Shown: piece after piece, positions 36,111 through 45,565 of the stretch
Layout of the letters: every line of letters begins with the position of its first letter
Position numbering within the stretch: position 1 is the first letter of the stretch
NCBI GenBank assembly: GCA_018676675.1
Contig: JABHEG010000304.1
Span: 1 to 64,000 of the forward strand
Origin: Lentisphaerota bacterium
GTDB taxonomy: Bacteria; Verrucomicrobiota; Lentisphaeria; Oligosphaerales; JABHEG01
Length of the DNA: 64,000 nucleotides
Reading direction: 5' to 3'
Made by a program: the position numbers and the translations under genes
Notes under the pieces: model-generated
The model's database searches: none
The model's input: only the letters and a program-made list of their open reading frames with translations
What the model was told of the DNA's origin: nothing

Positions 36111-37457
36111 TCAGCGTCGGGCGTTGAGTCTATCTACGATCGCCTGGCCTTCTTCTGCGGAATCAGCCGGCGCGATCGCGAATTTGACCTCCACATAGTC
36201 GGCTGTTTTGCAGGTCTTGTCGGTTCCATACAGCAGCATTGTGTTAAACCGGCTTTCGCCGAAGCTCGATTCGGAGGCCCAAACCAATCCGGGCTGTTTC
36301 CCGGGGGCTTTGGGCGCCAGCCAGAGCCATCCTATCTTGCCGATGGTGATGTACTCGTTTCGTGCCAATCCCCGCCATTCCTGCTTCCCTTCCGGGGTCA
36401 CGTAGTAGGCGGCGGGCAGCCACCCCCAGTTGGCCGAGGTGCGCTGAGGTCCTTCCGAGATGACCGTTGAACGTGTTGTGACCAGCAACGCCGGCGTGTC
36501 CGGGCGGATGCTCAAGTCGTACTCGATCAGAGCCAAGCCTGGGGCTTCTTTGCCTTTGATGTCCTGCACGTCCGTGGTGATCAGAGCTCCCTGTGTTCCG
36601 TTCGGTTCCTTCCTGATCTGGACGTCGGTGATACGGCGTGGATAGAGCCAGGTACTGCCCATTCGGGACGTCAGCTTCGCCCATGTGCCTCCCGGGAGGA
36701 GCAGCTGTTTTGCCAGATCGGGTTGGAACACGTATTCGCCGCCGGAGTTGGAGAGGGTCACGCGTTGCTTGTCGGCGCTGACGTCGATGCCGATAACGGA
36801 AAAGGTGACGGGCAGGCTGAGTTTGTTCGGCCAGGCAGCCTGGTCGGTGATGCTGATGGATCCGCGGTAGAGTCCGGGCCGGACGTCCCGGAACGTAGCG
36901 GTGAGGAGCCCTTCCTTCATAGGCTGCGGCGATTGCTCGCTGGGACTGAGGATGCACGATGAGCAGGTTAGTCCCTCGCCCGTCCAGTGGACGCTGCTGG
37001 GGGAGAGCGGGTTGTCTGCGTCTTGAACCCGGAGTCGGATCACGACGTCCTTTGCCGCGAGTGGTTGAGGGCGGAGGACACCGTCGATCGTGTTACAGGG
37101 CATGCCGTTGACGGTTGCCTCACGCAGGCGCGGGGGGGCCGTGTCCGTGAGGACCATCCATGGTGGTCGGTTGATCACAATGGCTGCCTCTGCGTCCGGG
37201 CCGAGCTGGCTTGTCGAGAGCTGAAGGGTGAGACGCCCGTCTCTGACATGAACATCGGGCACCGGAGTCCAGACGCCGGCATCGGAGCGATAGTGGCAGC
37301 TGGGCGTGGCCTTTGACGGGAGTGTGACCGTGACCGCGGATGTGGCCCGGATCAGGTAGCGACTGTACGCCATCGGCTCAGTCGGCTCCGCATGTGTGCG
37401 TCCGCAGAGAAACAGGACTGCGAGGCCAACTGGAAGGGCAGCTCTTCGTACGCGCAT
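36111..37457 (-). CDS. Secreted beta-rich protein of unknown function
   Basis: A 448-residue protein with a signal peptide (MRVRRAALPVGLAVLFLCGRTHAE) and AGGAGC before the ATG. I do not recognise a family. The first 240 residues look like beta-sandwich repeats (VHVRDGRLTLQLSTSQLG, GLYRGSISITDQAAW). The second half has a different, Trp-rich beta pattern (WLYPRRITDVQIR, GWLPAAYYVTPEGKQEW, GKIGWLWLAPKAPGKQ). It follows the 1484-residue protein gene by 57 bases and is probably co-expressed, so a role in the same polysaccharide process is likely but unproven. Confidence 0.6.
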   Translation of the reverse strand: MRVRRAALPVGLAVLFLCGRTHAEPTEPMAYSRYLIRATSAVTVTLPSKATPSCHYRSDAGVWTPVPDVHVRDGRLTLQLSTSQLGPDAEAAIVINRPPWMVLTDTAPPRLREATVNGMPCNTIDGVLRPQPLAAKDVVIRLRVQDADNPLSPSSVHWTGEGLTCSSCILSPSEQSPQPMKEGLLTATFRDVRPGLYRGSISITDQAAWPNKLSLPVTFSVIGIDVSADKQRVTLSNSGGEYVFQPDLAKQLLLPGGTWAKLTSRMGSTWLYPRRITDVQIRKEPNGTQGALITTDVQDIKGKEAPGLALIEYDLSIRPDTPALLVTTRSTVISEGPQRTSANWGWLPAAYYVTPEGKQEWRGLARNEYITIGKIGWLWLAPKAPGKQPGLVWASESSFGESRFNTMLLYGTDKTCKTADYVEVKFAIAPADSAEEGQAIVDRLNARR

Positions 37458-37514
37458 GTTCGTAGCTCCTGTACTGTCACGCTTGTGGCCAGTCTCTGGG
37501 ATGCGGGGCAAACT

Positions 37515-40500
37515 CTACTTCCCCTTTACTGTAGTCTTCACGGCGCGGAAACGGGCGGGCACCAAGACTCGTTCGGGGGCGGTTGAAAGATAGGGGCAGG
37601 CATCGCCTGCGAGCCAGAAGGAGATGTCCTGGATCGGGTCCACATCCACTCGCCACAGCCCACCTGCTTCCTCCGGCAGAACCTGGATCTCAACTTCAGC
37701 GCCGGCGAAGTTCGTGCTGACATCGTAGGCGACGCGGTTTGCGGGTGAGGTAAATATGAAGTGGGCCGGCTCGGAAGGGCCGCCGTCCCGTGCTCCGAAA
37801 CGGAAGCTCCGAGCTTCCGGGGGGACGAAGAACCAGCGCGTGACCGGATCATTGAAGAGGTTCACCGGCTTCCGCGACGTGGCCAGTTCGGCCATGGCCT
37901 GGTGGCGAACAGCGACGCGTACAGAGCCTGTCTTGGGGCGTACCTCGAGGAAGTGGGCTCCGGTCTTCTGGGCCGGCAGATTGATGCTGACACTCTTGTC
38001 AACGGGGACGCGTCCTGATTTGACAGGGCGCAGGTCAGGATCGAGAAGGCGATACTCGAGCGTGGTGACGTACACGCTCACTCTGAGATTGGTCAGTCCC
38101 AAATCAATTGGCTGTCCCTCTGTCACGTGGAACGCAAGCGTGCCTTCGTGCCGGATGCGGGAGCGGGCTTCATCGCGGGGAGGCGTCCAGCCTGGCATCG
38201 GCTGCTGGAGAGGCCCCATGGAATCGACGAGGGCGACCGTTATCCGGGCGAACGTTTCGGCGTTTGGAACGGGGGAATGTGTGCCGGTGAAGCGGGCCGT
38301 GTACTCCCCTGCTCGTGCGTCGACCGGGGGAGTTATCGTTAGGGCCGTGTCCGTGTTCTGCAGGGCTGGAGCAGACACTGATGTGGCCGCAAACGCCAGG
38401 GACCAATCTCGGGCAGGGGGTGTGCCGGAGAGAGTGATATCAACGGGATCGGGGGACCAGTTCCGGATGCGAAGCCCGGCGTCGACAGGTCGACCTGCGA
38501 CGGCCGTTACAGTGTCGTTGACAGGCGTGAGTTCGTAGGGGCGGTTCGCCTCGAGATGGAACACACGACACATTTGGAATGTGCGGCCATTCTTCTGGAC
38601 GGGGAGCTGCACGAGGAGGGGCACGGTCCGCTCCACGTACAAGCCGTCGCGCAGGAGGAGCGTGATGTCGCAGCTCAAGCGGCCGGAGGGAGGAGCTGGG
38701 GCAGGCGAGCCGCGCCGCAGGCTGACGTCCCCCTTCTCCCATTCGCCGATAGCAGTCACTTCCAGTCGGGAGATGTCAGTCACGGTGGCTGGGCCGGGGG
38801 TCAGGTGGTACGTCACGGGTTTCGGCGTACCGCATGCCAACCACCGGTGTCCCGCGGTCACCGAGTCCGTGCAGCCGAGGAAGGCGGTCAGGAGCGCGCG
38901 TATTCGGTCATGAACGCGGTCTGTAGTGGCGCCCGGGCTGAGCAGGCCGGGGACGGAAGTGGCGCTCCGGGCCAGTTGAGCAAACTGGGCGGACAGTTTA
39001 GCCAGACGGTCGGTTCGGAGGTCAGCCGGCTTCCCGGGAAGTGCCCAAGCCGCGTCCAGGAAGCGCTGCACTTCTACAGCCGCCGGACCGCCACTTGGTG
39101 AAGGCAGTGTCCGGCGTTCGGCTGGGTCGAACGTGGCGTATCCGAGGAGGCAGTCTGTGTCAGCCGGTGTTTCGATGTGGGCGACGAGAGGATGGTCGAG
39201 TCCCACGACGAGCTCTCCGGTCTGGGCGTTTGTCAGCACGACCAGGCCCGGCTTCGCGAAGTGGATCCTTGTACCGCGGGGGACCAGAGCAGACAGATGG
39301 CCGGCGCCGGCCGAGTAGCACCACAGATCGCTCGGCCCGGACGGGTCCACGCGGAACGGGAGCCTTCGGAGCAGAGCGAACGGCTTCTTGTCCAGGTCAC
39401 GAGGAAGTCCACGCCCTTCTGCTTTTCCTCCACGGATCGGGGCCTCAAAGCCGGTTGCGGGAACGCGCTTTCCCTCCGGACTGAGCCTCCACAGAGACGC
39501 TGTGGTCTTTTCTGTGGTCAGGCGGTTAAGGACCGGACCATCGCTGCAGGCCCAGAGGGTCCCCGCGCCTCCGGTCACGGCCGGCAGCGGACCGTCGTCT
39601 GCCGTGACCAGTTCCCAGGGCGTTTCGTCGAGCGTCCCCTGCCGTGCTCTTGCACGTACCGGATCGGTGGTCAAAACGTGGATGGCGACTGTTCTTGGGG
39701 GCAGGAGCAGAACGTGCTCCCCGCTTGCAGGCGAGTTGATCAGCGGCTCTGCCGGCCACAGGCGGGAAAGGCGATGGCGTTCGTTCAGTCTCAGTTTCTC
39801 GCCTCTGATGGTCAGTGAGACTGACTGTGGTTTCCCGGAGATGTTCACCATCGTGATTGCTGTTTCCCCGTCCCGTTCCCAGGCGGAAGCGAGCACGGCA
39901 GGGCCGGTCCATACGCGTTTCCTGTCGCGCCGGACCTGATAGGTGACGACGTGTCGGTCGGCGCTGAGTTCCAGACCGCACTGTCCTGCGGCGGCGTTTC
40001 TTGGGCGCACAGCGATTCGCTGCCACTTTCCCCCGACGAGGAAATGGCGGCCTGCTACGTAATAGGCCTGGGTGATTTCTCTGAAGAATTCTGATGTAAC
40101 GTGGCCTTCCCGGGGCGGCGGCGGGGCCATGTCGGAGTGGAGCGGCTGTGAGCCCCAGATGAACTGCTGCCCGAAAATCAGCCCGAAGGCGTCGGGATCC
40201 TGTGCGATGGTGGCATCGCTGCCGAAGTTGATCGTGTACGGGTGATAGACGGCGGTAAAGAGCGGGAACACCTGCTCACCCGGAGTCAACGCTGAACGGG
40301 TCAAATCCAAGGTCAGGAACCCATCCATGACATCGAGGAAAATTTCGTCGATTTCCTCGGTAAAGAAGGCCGCGTCCGGAGTGAGGGTCCGGATATCCTG
40401 CCGCAGGTCAACCATGAGGCGTCGGTTGCCTTGGCCCTGGTAGTTTCCCCCGTGCACAGTATGACCGTGAGCGGGGTCGTAGCAGCCCTTGGCGCTTCCC

Positions 40501-41969
40501 GCGGACAGGACATCCAGGTAGACACCGGCCATGTTGTGTTCCCAGATGAGCTTCCTGCACGTCTCACGCATCTTGGCCCGCCATTGCTCAGTGGCCGGAC
40601 ACATCCAGGCGAATACCTCATTGCCGATCTTCCACGGGTAGAACGTCCCGGATTCGGCCTTCATGGAGTTTGGGAGTCCATGTTCACGGATCCAGGATTG
40701 AGTGTCTGTGTCCCAGATGGTGGCGAGTACGTAGGGCAAGGGGGCAACCCCCAATTCTCGTGCGTCTCGCATTCCATCAAGGAGGTATGGGTCTGGGGGA
40801 AGATGCTCGGGATCGTTGTCGTTGAATCGCGTGACATGGTAGCGGTAGTAATGGGATGCCATGGGGACACGCAACCATTTGCGGTAGGCTGCCCATTCAG
40901 GGATGATCTTGGCCGGTTCATGGTAGAATTTGGCCCAGAACCCGATATTCCGGAACCACGGAGGGGTCCAAGTCACGAGTTGCTCGGGGGTCTTGGGCTG
41001 TTGTTCGGGCCACTGACTCACGGTTCCCCGTCGGCACCAGATCTGTTGTTGGGCCCAGTCATGATACATGGCGGCGGCTTCGTGGTAGTCTCCCGTGAAT
41101 GCCCCGAGGGCGATGGGATACGGAAGGGTGTAATTGACGGTGCATGGTTGGTCTCTCCCGATCGGCCATTCCGGGACTGGGGCGATGTTCTCGATCCACC
41201 AGCGCATCGTGGTGCCGTCGGCGTCCCTGGCCAAGCGCTTGTAATGCGCCTCGCCGTCTTCAGCCGCGAGATAGAGCCCAGTGGCGTTGGAGCGATCTGG
41301 ACTCCAGCCCGTCTCGGAGGTGGATCCCTCAAGGCTCTCGATGGGCGGCGACAGAGTGTGTGGCGTTCCCCAGTAGGCGAGGAATTGCATCGCTGCAGGC
41401 TGCGGGTAGGCGAGGACGCGCCGACGTGAAGCGCGCATAGGCGTACGCAGCAGTCGCCCCCAGAAGTAGGGAAGGCACATCTGGTCATCCCCCAGAGCTC
41501 GGATCCCCGCCACCCGCGGGAAGTCGACCTGCCATAGAGGAGCTTGCCCTGTCCCGGAGACGCGGATGCTCCAGAACGACTTTCTGGAAGCGGCCGGAAG
41601 GGTAATGTCTACTGACACACTGATTGGGCCGGGCTGGCTCTCTGAACGTATGCCATGCCAGTTGAGGACAAGCTGATTCCCGGTCTGTGTATGCGTGCTT
41701 CGGGATGCATTGTTGGGGGTAAGGCGGCAGATCGTTCCATCTGTCTGCCGGAAATGCAGGATCCAGAGGGAATCGTCTCTTCCTTCCACGTCTCCCACGC
41801 TCTCAAGGAAGCTTGATCTTCCCTGTCCTTGGGAGACGGAGACCAGTGCGTAGTTGTCACCAGAGTCCCACGCGAGAGCCAGCGCACTGTTGGACAAGGT
41901 GACGGGGGCGGCGACACCGGCCGTCTGCATGGCGACCATGCCGACGACACACCAGAACCGCGGTTCCAT
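37515..41969 (-). CDS. Very large secreted glycosidase-like protein (DUF6259-like)
   Basis: A 1484-residue exported protein with signal peptide (MEPRFWCVVGMVAMQTAGVAA) and AGGGG before the ATG at 41969. Residues 25-330 are a beta-sandwich of the type found ahead of glycosidase barrels. Residues 370-700 look like a TIM barrel (NIGFWAKFYHEPAKI, MASHYYRYHVTRFND, MAGVYLDVLSAGS with a candidate acidic residue, FFTEEIDEIFLDVMDG). The last half holds Ig-like and beta-sandwich domains with no enzyme motif I recognise. It resembles DUF6259 proteins. Substrate is unknown. The 448-residue secreted protein gene follows on the same strand. Confidence 0.72.
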   Translation of the reverse strand: MEPRFWCVVGMVAMQTAGVAAPVTLSNSALALAWDSGDNYALVSVSQGQGRSSFLESVGDVEGRDDSLWILHFRQTDGTICRLTPNNASRSTHTQTGNQLVLNWHGIRSESQPGPISVSVDITLPAASRKSFWSIRVSGTGQAPLWQVDFPRVAGIRALGDDQMCLPYFWGRLLRTPMRASRRRVLAYPQPAAMQFLAYWGTPHTLSPPIESLEGSTSETGWSPDRSNATGLYLAAEDGEAHYKRLARDADGTTMRWWIENIAPVPEWPIGRDQPCTVNYTLPYPIALGAFTGDYHEAAAMYHDWAQQQIWCRRGTVSQWPEQQPKTPEQLVTWTPPWFRNIGFWAKFYHEPAKIIPEWAAYRKWLRVPMASHYYRYHVTRFNDNDPEHLPPDPYLLDGMRDARELGVAPLPYVLATIWDTDTQSWIREHGLPNSMKAESGTFYPWKIGNEVFAWMCPATEQWRAKMRETCRKLIWEHNMAGVYLDVLSAGSAKGCYDPAHGHTVHGGNYQGQGNRRLMVDLRQDIRTLTPDAAFFTEEIDEIFLDVMDGFLTLDLTRSALTPGEQVFPLFTAVYHPYTINFGSDATIAQDPDAFGLIFGQQFIWGSQPLHSDMAPPPPREGHVTSEFFREITQAYYVAGRHFLVGGKWQRIAVRPRNAAAGQCGLELSADRHVVTYQVRRDRKRVWTGPAVLASAWERDGETAITMVNISGKPQSVSLTIRGEKLRLNERHRLSRLWPAEPLINSPASGEHVLLLPPRTVAIHVLTTDPVRARARQGTLDETPWELVTADDGPLPAVTGGAGTLWACSDGPVLNRLTTEKTTASLWRLSPEGKRVPATGFEAPIRGGKAEGRGLPRDLDKKPFALLRRLPFRVDPSGPSDLWCYSAGAGHLSALVPRGTRIHFAKPGLVVLTNAQTGELVVGLDHPLVAHIETPADTDCLLGYATFDPAERRTLPSPSGGPAAVEVQRFLDAAWALPGKPADLRTDRLAKLSAQFAQLARSATSVPGLLSPGATTDRVHDRIRALLTAFLGCTDSVTAGHRWLACGTPKPVTYHLTPGPATVTDISRLEVTAIGEWEKGDVSLRRGSPAPAPPSGRLSCDITLLLRDGLYVERTVPLLVQLPVQKNGRTFQMCRVFHLEANRPYELTPVNDTVTAVAGRPVDAGLRIRNWSPDPVDITLSGTPPARDWSLAFAATSVSAPALQNTDTALTITPPVDARAGEYTARFTGTHSPVPNAETFARITVALVDSMGPLQQPMPGWTPPRDEARSRIRHEGTLAFHVTEGQPIDLGLTNLRVSVYVTTLEYRLLDPDLRPVKSGRVPVDKSVSINLPAQKTGAHFLEVRPKTGSVRVAVRHQAMAELATSRKPVNLFNDPVTRWFFVPPEARSFRFGARDGGPSEPAHFIFTSPANRVAYDVSTNFAGAEVEIQVLPEEAGGLWRVDVDPIQDISFWLAGDACPYLSTAPERVLVPARFRAVKTTVKGK

Positions 41970-42289
41970 AGGTTTTCCCCTGTGACTTGAGGATGGGTAA
42001 GAGGCATGGGAAGATACTTCCGGGCCAGGGATTTTCATCCTCGTGGACACAGAGAGCCCCAGGGGGGGCATGGCTGGCCTGTTCTGGAGGGCACATCTGG
42101 TTGCATTCGGCAAGCTAACCGGGTAGTTTGATGGGACGTCACGCGTGTCTCGGCGCTGGACCGTTCAGGACGGTCTCCGGCATGATAGCCGCAGGCGGAG
42201 GACGTCTACGGCTTGTTTCACACGATTTGCCCGATTTGCCCGCTGAAGGCCATCCCAACAAAAACACGTTTTCGCAAAGGACAGCCACC
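41970..42289. other. Divergent intergenic region
   Basis: A 320-base stretch that should hold promoters for both the leftward 1484-residue gene and the rightward pilin-LamG gene. A 9-base motif GATTTGCCC occurs twice in a row at 42224-42241. No gene and no clear promoter pair were recognised. Confidence 0.4.
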
Positions 42290-43174
42290 ATGGTGCTTTG
42301 TCTTTGCTCGCGCGCTTCTTCAGTCACGACAGGGCCGGCGGCCTCCGGGAGGCCTCGCCGGAGAGCGTTCCGCATGTTCACGATGCTTGAGCTCATCGTG
42401 ACGCTGTCCGTGATCGCGATCCTGGTCACTGTCTTGCTCCCGCGGCTGCTCAAGGCCCGGCGGCGGGCGGGGTATGCGTCGTGGCTTGCGGTGAGAAAGT
42501 CGCACCAGATTGATGCTCGCTGCATCCTTTACTTCACGTTTGAGGAAGGCAAGGCGGCGCGGGTTGAGAACCTCGCCAAAGCTGCGGAGGTCAGTTCGCT
42601 TTTCACCCCGACCGACCTCGACGGTGTTGTTATGGAAGGTGGCGTGCCATGTTCAAGCCAGTGGACGCGCGGCCGTTTTCATGATAAAGGCGCGTTGCAC
42701 TTCAACGGTACGGATACCTCGGTGCAGGTGCCTTACCATGGCGCCCTCAACGAACTGAAAACGCAGGCAGCTGTCGAGGCCTGGGTCTACGGATCGAGCC
42801 TCACTGGAACCAGGCCGATCCTTGTTCGTGGGAATGACCCCGGGAGTTTGGCCTTGTTCCACGACGACAGTGCCGGTTTGGGGTTTGAGCTTGGGGGGGC
42901 AACCTGCCATGGCCCCAAGCTCGAGGAGAACACATGGTACTACGTTGTTGGCGTCTATGATGAGACCCATCTACGGCTCTATGTCAATGGTGGTGAGGTC
43001 GCCTCTACGGCGTTTTCGGGTTCGGTCACTTACGTTCCTACCACGGCAGCATTGGAGATTGGTTCCGGATGGGGTAGGAACTGGCGTGGAATCATCGACG
43101 GTGTTGCTCTGCTCAGGGATGAGCTGTCTCCGGACGAGGTGAAGAAGAGCTACGAACTTGGGCGTACGCGGTAG
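42290..43174 (+). CDS. Prepilin-like N-terminus fused to a LamG/concanavalin-type domain
   Basis: A 294-residue protein. After a basic leader of about 28 residues it has a prepilin helix, FTMLELIVTLSVIAILVTVL, with the Glu at the +5-like position. Residues 80-290 are a LamG-type lectin fold: CILYFTFEEGKAARVENLA, GALHFNGTDTSVQVPYHGAL, VEAWVYGSSLTGTRPIL, NTWYYVVGVYDETHLRLYVNG and IIDGVALLRDELSPDEV. LamG domains bind saccharides or proteins. The residue before Phe is Met, not the usual Gly, so normal peptidase processing is uncertain. AAGGA lies upstream of the ATG. It may display a lectin on a pilus-like fibre or the cell surface. Confidence 0.75.
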   Translation: MVLCLCSRASSVTTGPAASGRPRRRAFRMFTMLELIVTLSVIAILVTVLLPRLLKARRRAGYASWLAVRKSHQIDARCILYFTFEEGKAARVENLAKAAEVSSLFTPTDLDGVVMEGGVPCSSQWTRGRFHDKGALHFNGTDTSVQVPYHGALNELKTQAAVEAWVYGSSLTGTRPILVRGNDPGSLALFHDDSAGLGFELGGATCHGPKLEENTWYYVVGVYDETHLRLYVNGGEVASTAFSGSVTYVPTTAALEIGSGWGRNWRGIIDGVALLRDELSPDEVKKSYELGRTR

Positions 43175-43176
43175 TG

Positions 43177-43184
43177 TTTTTTTT
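43177..43184 (+). other. T8 run just after the pilin-LamG stop
   Basis: Eight thymines follow the pilin-LamG stop codon. Only a short GCGTACGC palindrome stands before them, too short for a confident terminator stem. Transcription may partly stop here before the membrane protein gene. Confidence 0.3.
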
Positions 43185-43253
43185 ACGTCGCCACTCAGCG
43201 GATGCCCGCACCTGAGGCAAGCCCGACTTCGGGCGAGTTGGAGGACAATTGAC

Positions 43254-44495
43254 GTGCTGCTTGGACTGGTTGTCTACGTCGCCCTTTTCCTGGTGCTGTT
43301 CGGGACGAGCTATTCCGTCCAGGAAGGCATCAAGAAGGACGCCTTCTGGGGATTGATTCTGGCTTGGTGGTTTGGTGCTCTGACTGTGGCCCTCGGGGTT
43401 GTTGGCTTTCTGTACGTCGATCCGTTCTATACCACCATCCTGATCCTGTTCTCGATCATGCGGTTCGGAATGGAGCAGGCTGACCACCAGCGGCGGGTCG
43501 TTTCAGATGGGGCCCTGGAAGCTCGTAAGGAGCTGCTCAAAGCGGTCCGAGTGATGGATCTCTACGACAAGATCAGGGATCACGTCAGTGAGTTACCTGA
43601 AGAATCCCGCCTGGGGCACTTCATTCGCCTGCGCATCTCGGATACCTCTCTTGGCCGTGCTTCCCTCTCGTTTGGTTTGCGCCTCTCCGCCCCGTTGGCC
43701 CTGCTTCAAAAACTCGCCGGCTTTGCGCCGCGCGTGATCGTGGGCGTCAACCAGAATCCGGCTGCCAGCCTTCTGTACTGGCTCTGCGGCATTTCGCTCA
43801 TCTGCACGACTGGAGCCAAGATCGTCTACATCGCCTCAGGCGGCGATGCGCGCGCAGAGCATCTTCAGATTATCCAGGATTCGGAGGCCTATGAGACAGC
43901 GTGCAAGACGGCGAGTGGACAGCACCTTGGTCATCTGCTGGGGACAGAATTCTCGGGGACCAAGACGCTGCTTGTCACGAAGAGTCCGAGCCTCACTGAC
44001 GGAGAGGGAGACAGCGCGTTTCAGAAGGGGCTCGCCGAGGGCTTGGCAGCGAACGCTCCCGTCTCCGGTGAAGCGACCGTCCCTCGGCCCACTCCGCCCG
44101 AGGTCACTGACCGGGGGGTCAGGGTGGAGAAGGCGTTCGACTACCTTACGCCTGCCTTTTTCGATGAGACCGTTGCTACGCATCCGCAGTGTGGGTTGAT
44201 CGTCTCGACCACCGGTCTCCCGAAAGAGCTGGGCAAACTTAGATTCTGGAAGAAGAAGAGCGCCGAACGCCCCAAGGTCGTCCTGATCAATACGCCCCTG
44301 GTTCCCTTGCTCAAGCCGCTGAAGCTCGGGCTCATTTCGGCGATTGTGGTGAACCACCCGAATATGCAGGGGCGTATCGATTTGGTCGGAAGGCAGCCCA
44401 AAGAGGTTTTCGAAGCATCCTATCTGGTTGTTCGGGCCGAGAACGTGGAGGAGGTGCAGCGGCAGCATCCACTCCTGTTTCCGCTTGCCCGTTGA
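43254..44495 (+). CDS. Membrane protein of unknown function with C-terminal soluble domain
   Basis: A 413-residue protein. GTG at 43254 lies nine bases after GGAGG; ATT at 43248 is less likely. Residues 1-75 contain two or three membrane helices (VLLGLVVYVALFLVLFGTSY, LILAWWFGALTVALGVVGFL, TTILILFSIMRFG). Residues 80-160 are charged and probably cytoplasmic. Another helix lies near residues 168-188 (LYWLCGISLICTTGAKIVYI). The C-terminal 220 residues look alpha/beta (AFQKGLAEGLAAN, CGLIVSTTGLPKEL, KVVLINTPLVPLLKPL, GLISAIVVNHPNMQGRIDLV), possibly a ligand-binding fold. I do not recognise the family. It sits directly after the pilin-LamG gene. Confidence 0.65.
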   Translation: MLLGLVVYVALFLVLFGTSYSVQEGIKKDAFWGLILAWWFGALTVALGVVGFLYVDPFYTTILILFSIMRFGMEQADHQRRVVSDGALEARKELLKAVRVMDLYDKIRDHVSELPEESRLGHFIRLRISDTSLGRASLSFGLRLSAPLALLQKLAGFAPRVIVGVNQNPAASLLYWLCGISLICTTGAKIVYIASGGDARAEHLQIIQDSEAYETACKTASGQHLGHLLGTEFSGTKTLLVTKSPSLTDGEGDSAFQKGLAEGLAANAPVSGEATVPRPTPPEVTDRGVRVEKAFDYLTPAFFDETVATHPQCGLIVSTTGLPKELGKLRFWKKKSAERPKVVLINTPLVPLLKPLKLGLISAIVVNHPNMQGRIDLVGRQPKEVFEASYLVVRAENVEEVQRQHPLLFPLAR

Positions 44496-44511
44496 CGCCG
44501 TTCTTCCGGCG
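44496..44511. terminator. Small two-way hairpin between convergent stops
   Basis: CGCCG pairs with CGGCG around TTCTTC, immediately after the stop of the rightward membrane protein gene and before the stop of miaA. There is no T-tract in either direction, so terminator function is only suggested by its place. Confidence 0.35.
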
Positions 44512-44514
44512 CGC

Positions 44515-45510
44515 TCAACCGTTGCTTCTGGGGCCGTAGAGTATGTCCTTGAGGCGTATTTTCGGGCTGGGGAGCGGCTCGCCGCTCAGGAATGCCTCAA
44601 CCAGCACACGGGCGTCGTCCTCATTGCCCTCCGGGATCCAGTGAATCTCCTTCCCATTGCGTTCCATCTTGCGGTACCAGACGTCCTGTGACTTGCAGAA
44701 GCGTCGGATCTTCGCGAGGAGGGTGTTTCTCATGTCGTCATGGGACAGGGCGCCGGTCAGATGGCGGGAAACGTAACGGTACTCGAGGCCAAGCCACTCC
44801 ATCCGCTCCCAGGAGACGCCTTGGGCATGGAGGGCGGTAACCTCGGCGACCAACCCTTCAGCCAGTCGTGCATCGAGACGTTCCGCAATTCGCGCGTGGA
44901 TTCGTTCCCTTGGGTAATAGGGTGCCAGGAGCAATGGGGTGAGAGAAGCGGGCAGGGACGCGTCTCCGCGGTCACCGCGTGTTCGAGCGATCTCAAGGGC
45001 ACGGATGATTCGGCGACGCTGTGTCTTGTCCGTGCGTTGATGGATATCCGGTGCTTCGTCTGCAAGGTGCGCAAGCAACTGCTCATCCGACAACTTCTCA
45101 AGCTCGGCTCGGAGAGCGCTGTCCGGCTCGCCTCCTTCCAGTTCGTAGTCATCCATAAGGGCACTCACGTAGAGCGGTGTCCCTCCGACGACGATGGGGA
45201 CATGCCCCGCTGCGGCGATCTGAGTGATCGCCGTTCGCGCCATGCTCAGGTAGCGGAAAAGGTGAAACTCGTCTGTCGGCGAGGCCACGTCGATGAGATG
45301 GTAGGGCACCCGGTTGTTTCCCAAACCGTACTCGGCCAAGTCCTTCCCTGTGCCAATGTCGAGGCGGCGGTAGACCTGACGGGAGTCGGCGCTGACAATT
45401 TCGCCCTTGACGTGCCGCGCTAAGCTGACACCGAGACGTGTCTTGCCGGAGGCTGTGGGACCGACCACAAACACGCAACGTATGGAACGGGATGGCTCTG
45501 GAGTGGGCAT
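44515..45510 (-). CDS. miaA: tRNA dimethylallyltransferase
   Basis: Transfers a dimethylallyl group to N6 of A37 in tRNAs reading U-starting codons. The 331-residue protein has the P-loop VVGPTASGKTRLG, DSRQVYRRLDIGTGK (catalytic Asp of MiaA), PYHLIDVASPTDEF, TQRRRIIRALEI, and the C-terminal LAKIRRFCKSQDVWYRKM. The usual GGTGLY motif reads GGTPLY here. The start at 45510 is chosen because the longer frame to 45672 overlaps cdaR; no strong ribosome site is seen, so the start is moderately certain. It is the last gene of the cdaA-cdaR-miaA group, 55 bases after cdaR. Confidence 0.92.
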   Translation of the reverse strand: MPTPEPSRSIRCVFVVGPTASGKTRLGVSLARHVKGEIVSADSRQVYRRLDIGTGKDLAEYGLGNNRVPYHLIDVASPTDEFHLFRYLSMARTAITQIAAAGHVPIVVGGTPLYVSALMDDYELEGGEPDSALRAELEKLSDEQLLAHLADEAPDIHQRTDKTQRRRIIRALEIARTRGDRGDASLPASLTPLLLAPYYPRERIHARIAERLDARLAEGLVAEVTALHAQGVSWERMEWLGLEYRYVSRHLTGALSHDDMRNTLLAKIRRFCKSQDVWYRKMERNGKEIHWIPEGNEDDARVLVEAFLSGEPLPSPKIRLKDILYGPRSNG

Positions 45511-45565
45511 GGGACAGATCGCGAAGACGCCTCTCAGACTGGATCGGTTGCGCGGGAGCCGCTTC

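Noticed and set aside
40431-41429. Plus-strand open frame of 332 codons
   Set aside because: Antisense to the 1484-residue secreted protein gene, with no start signal or motif.
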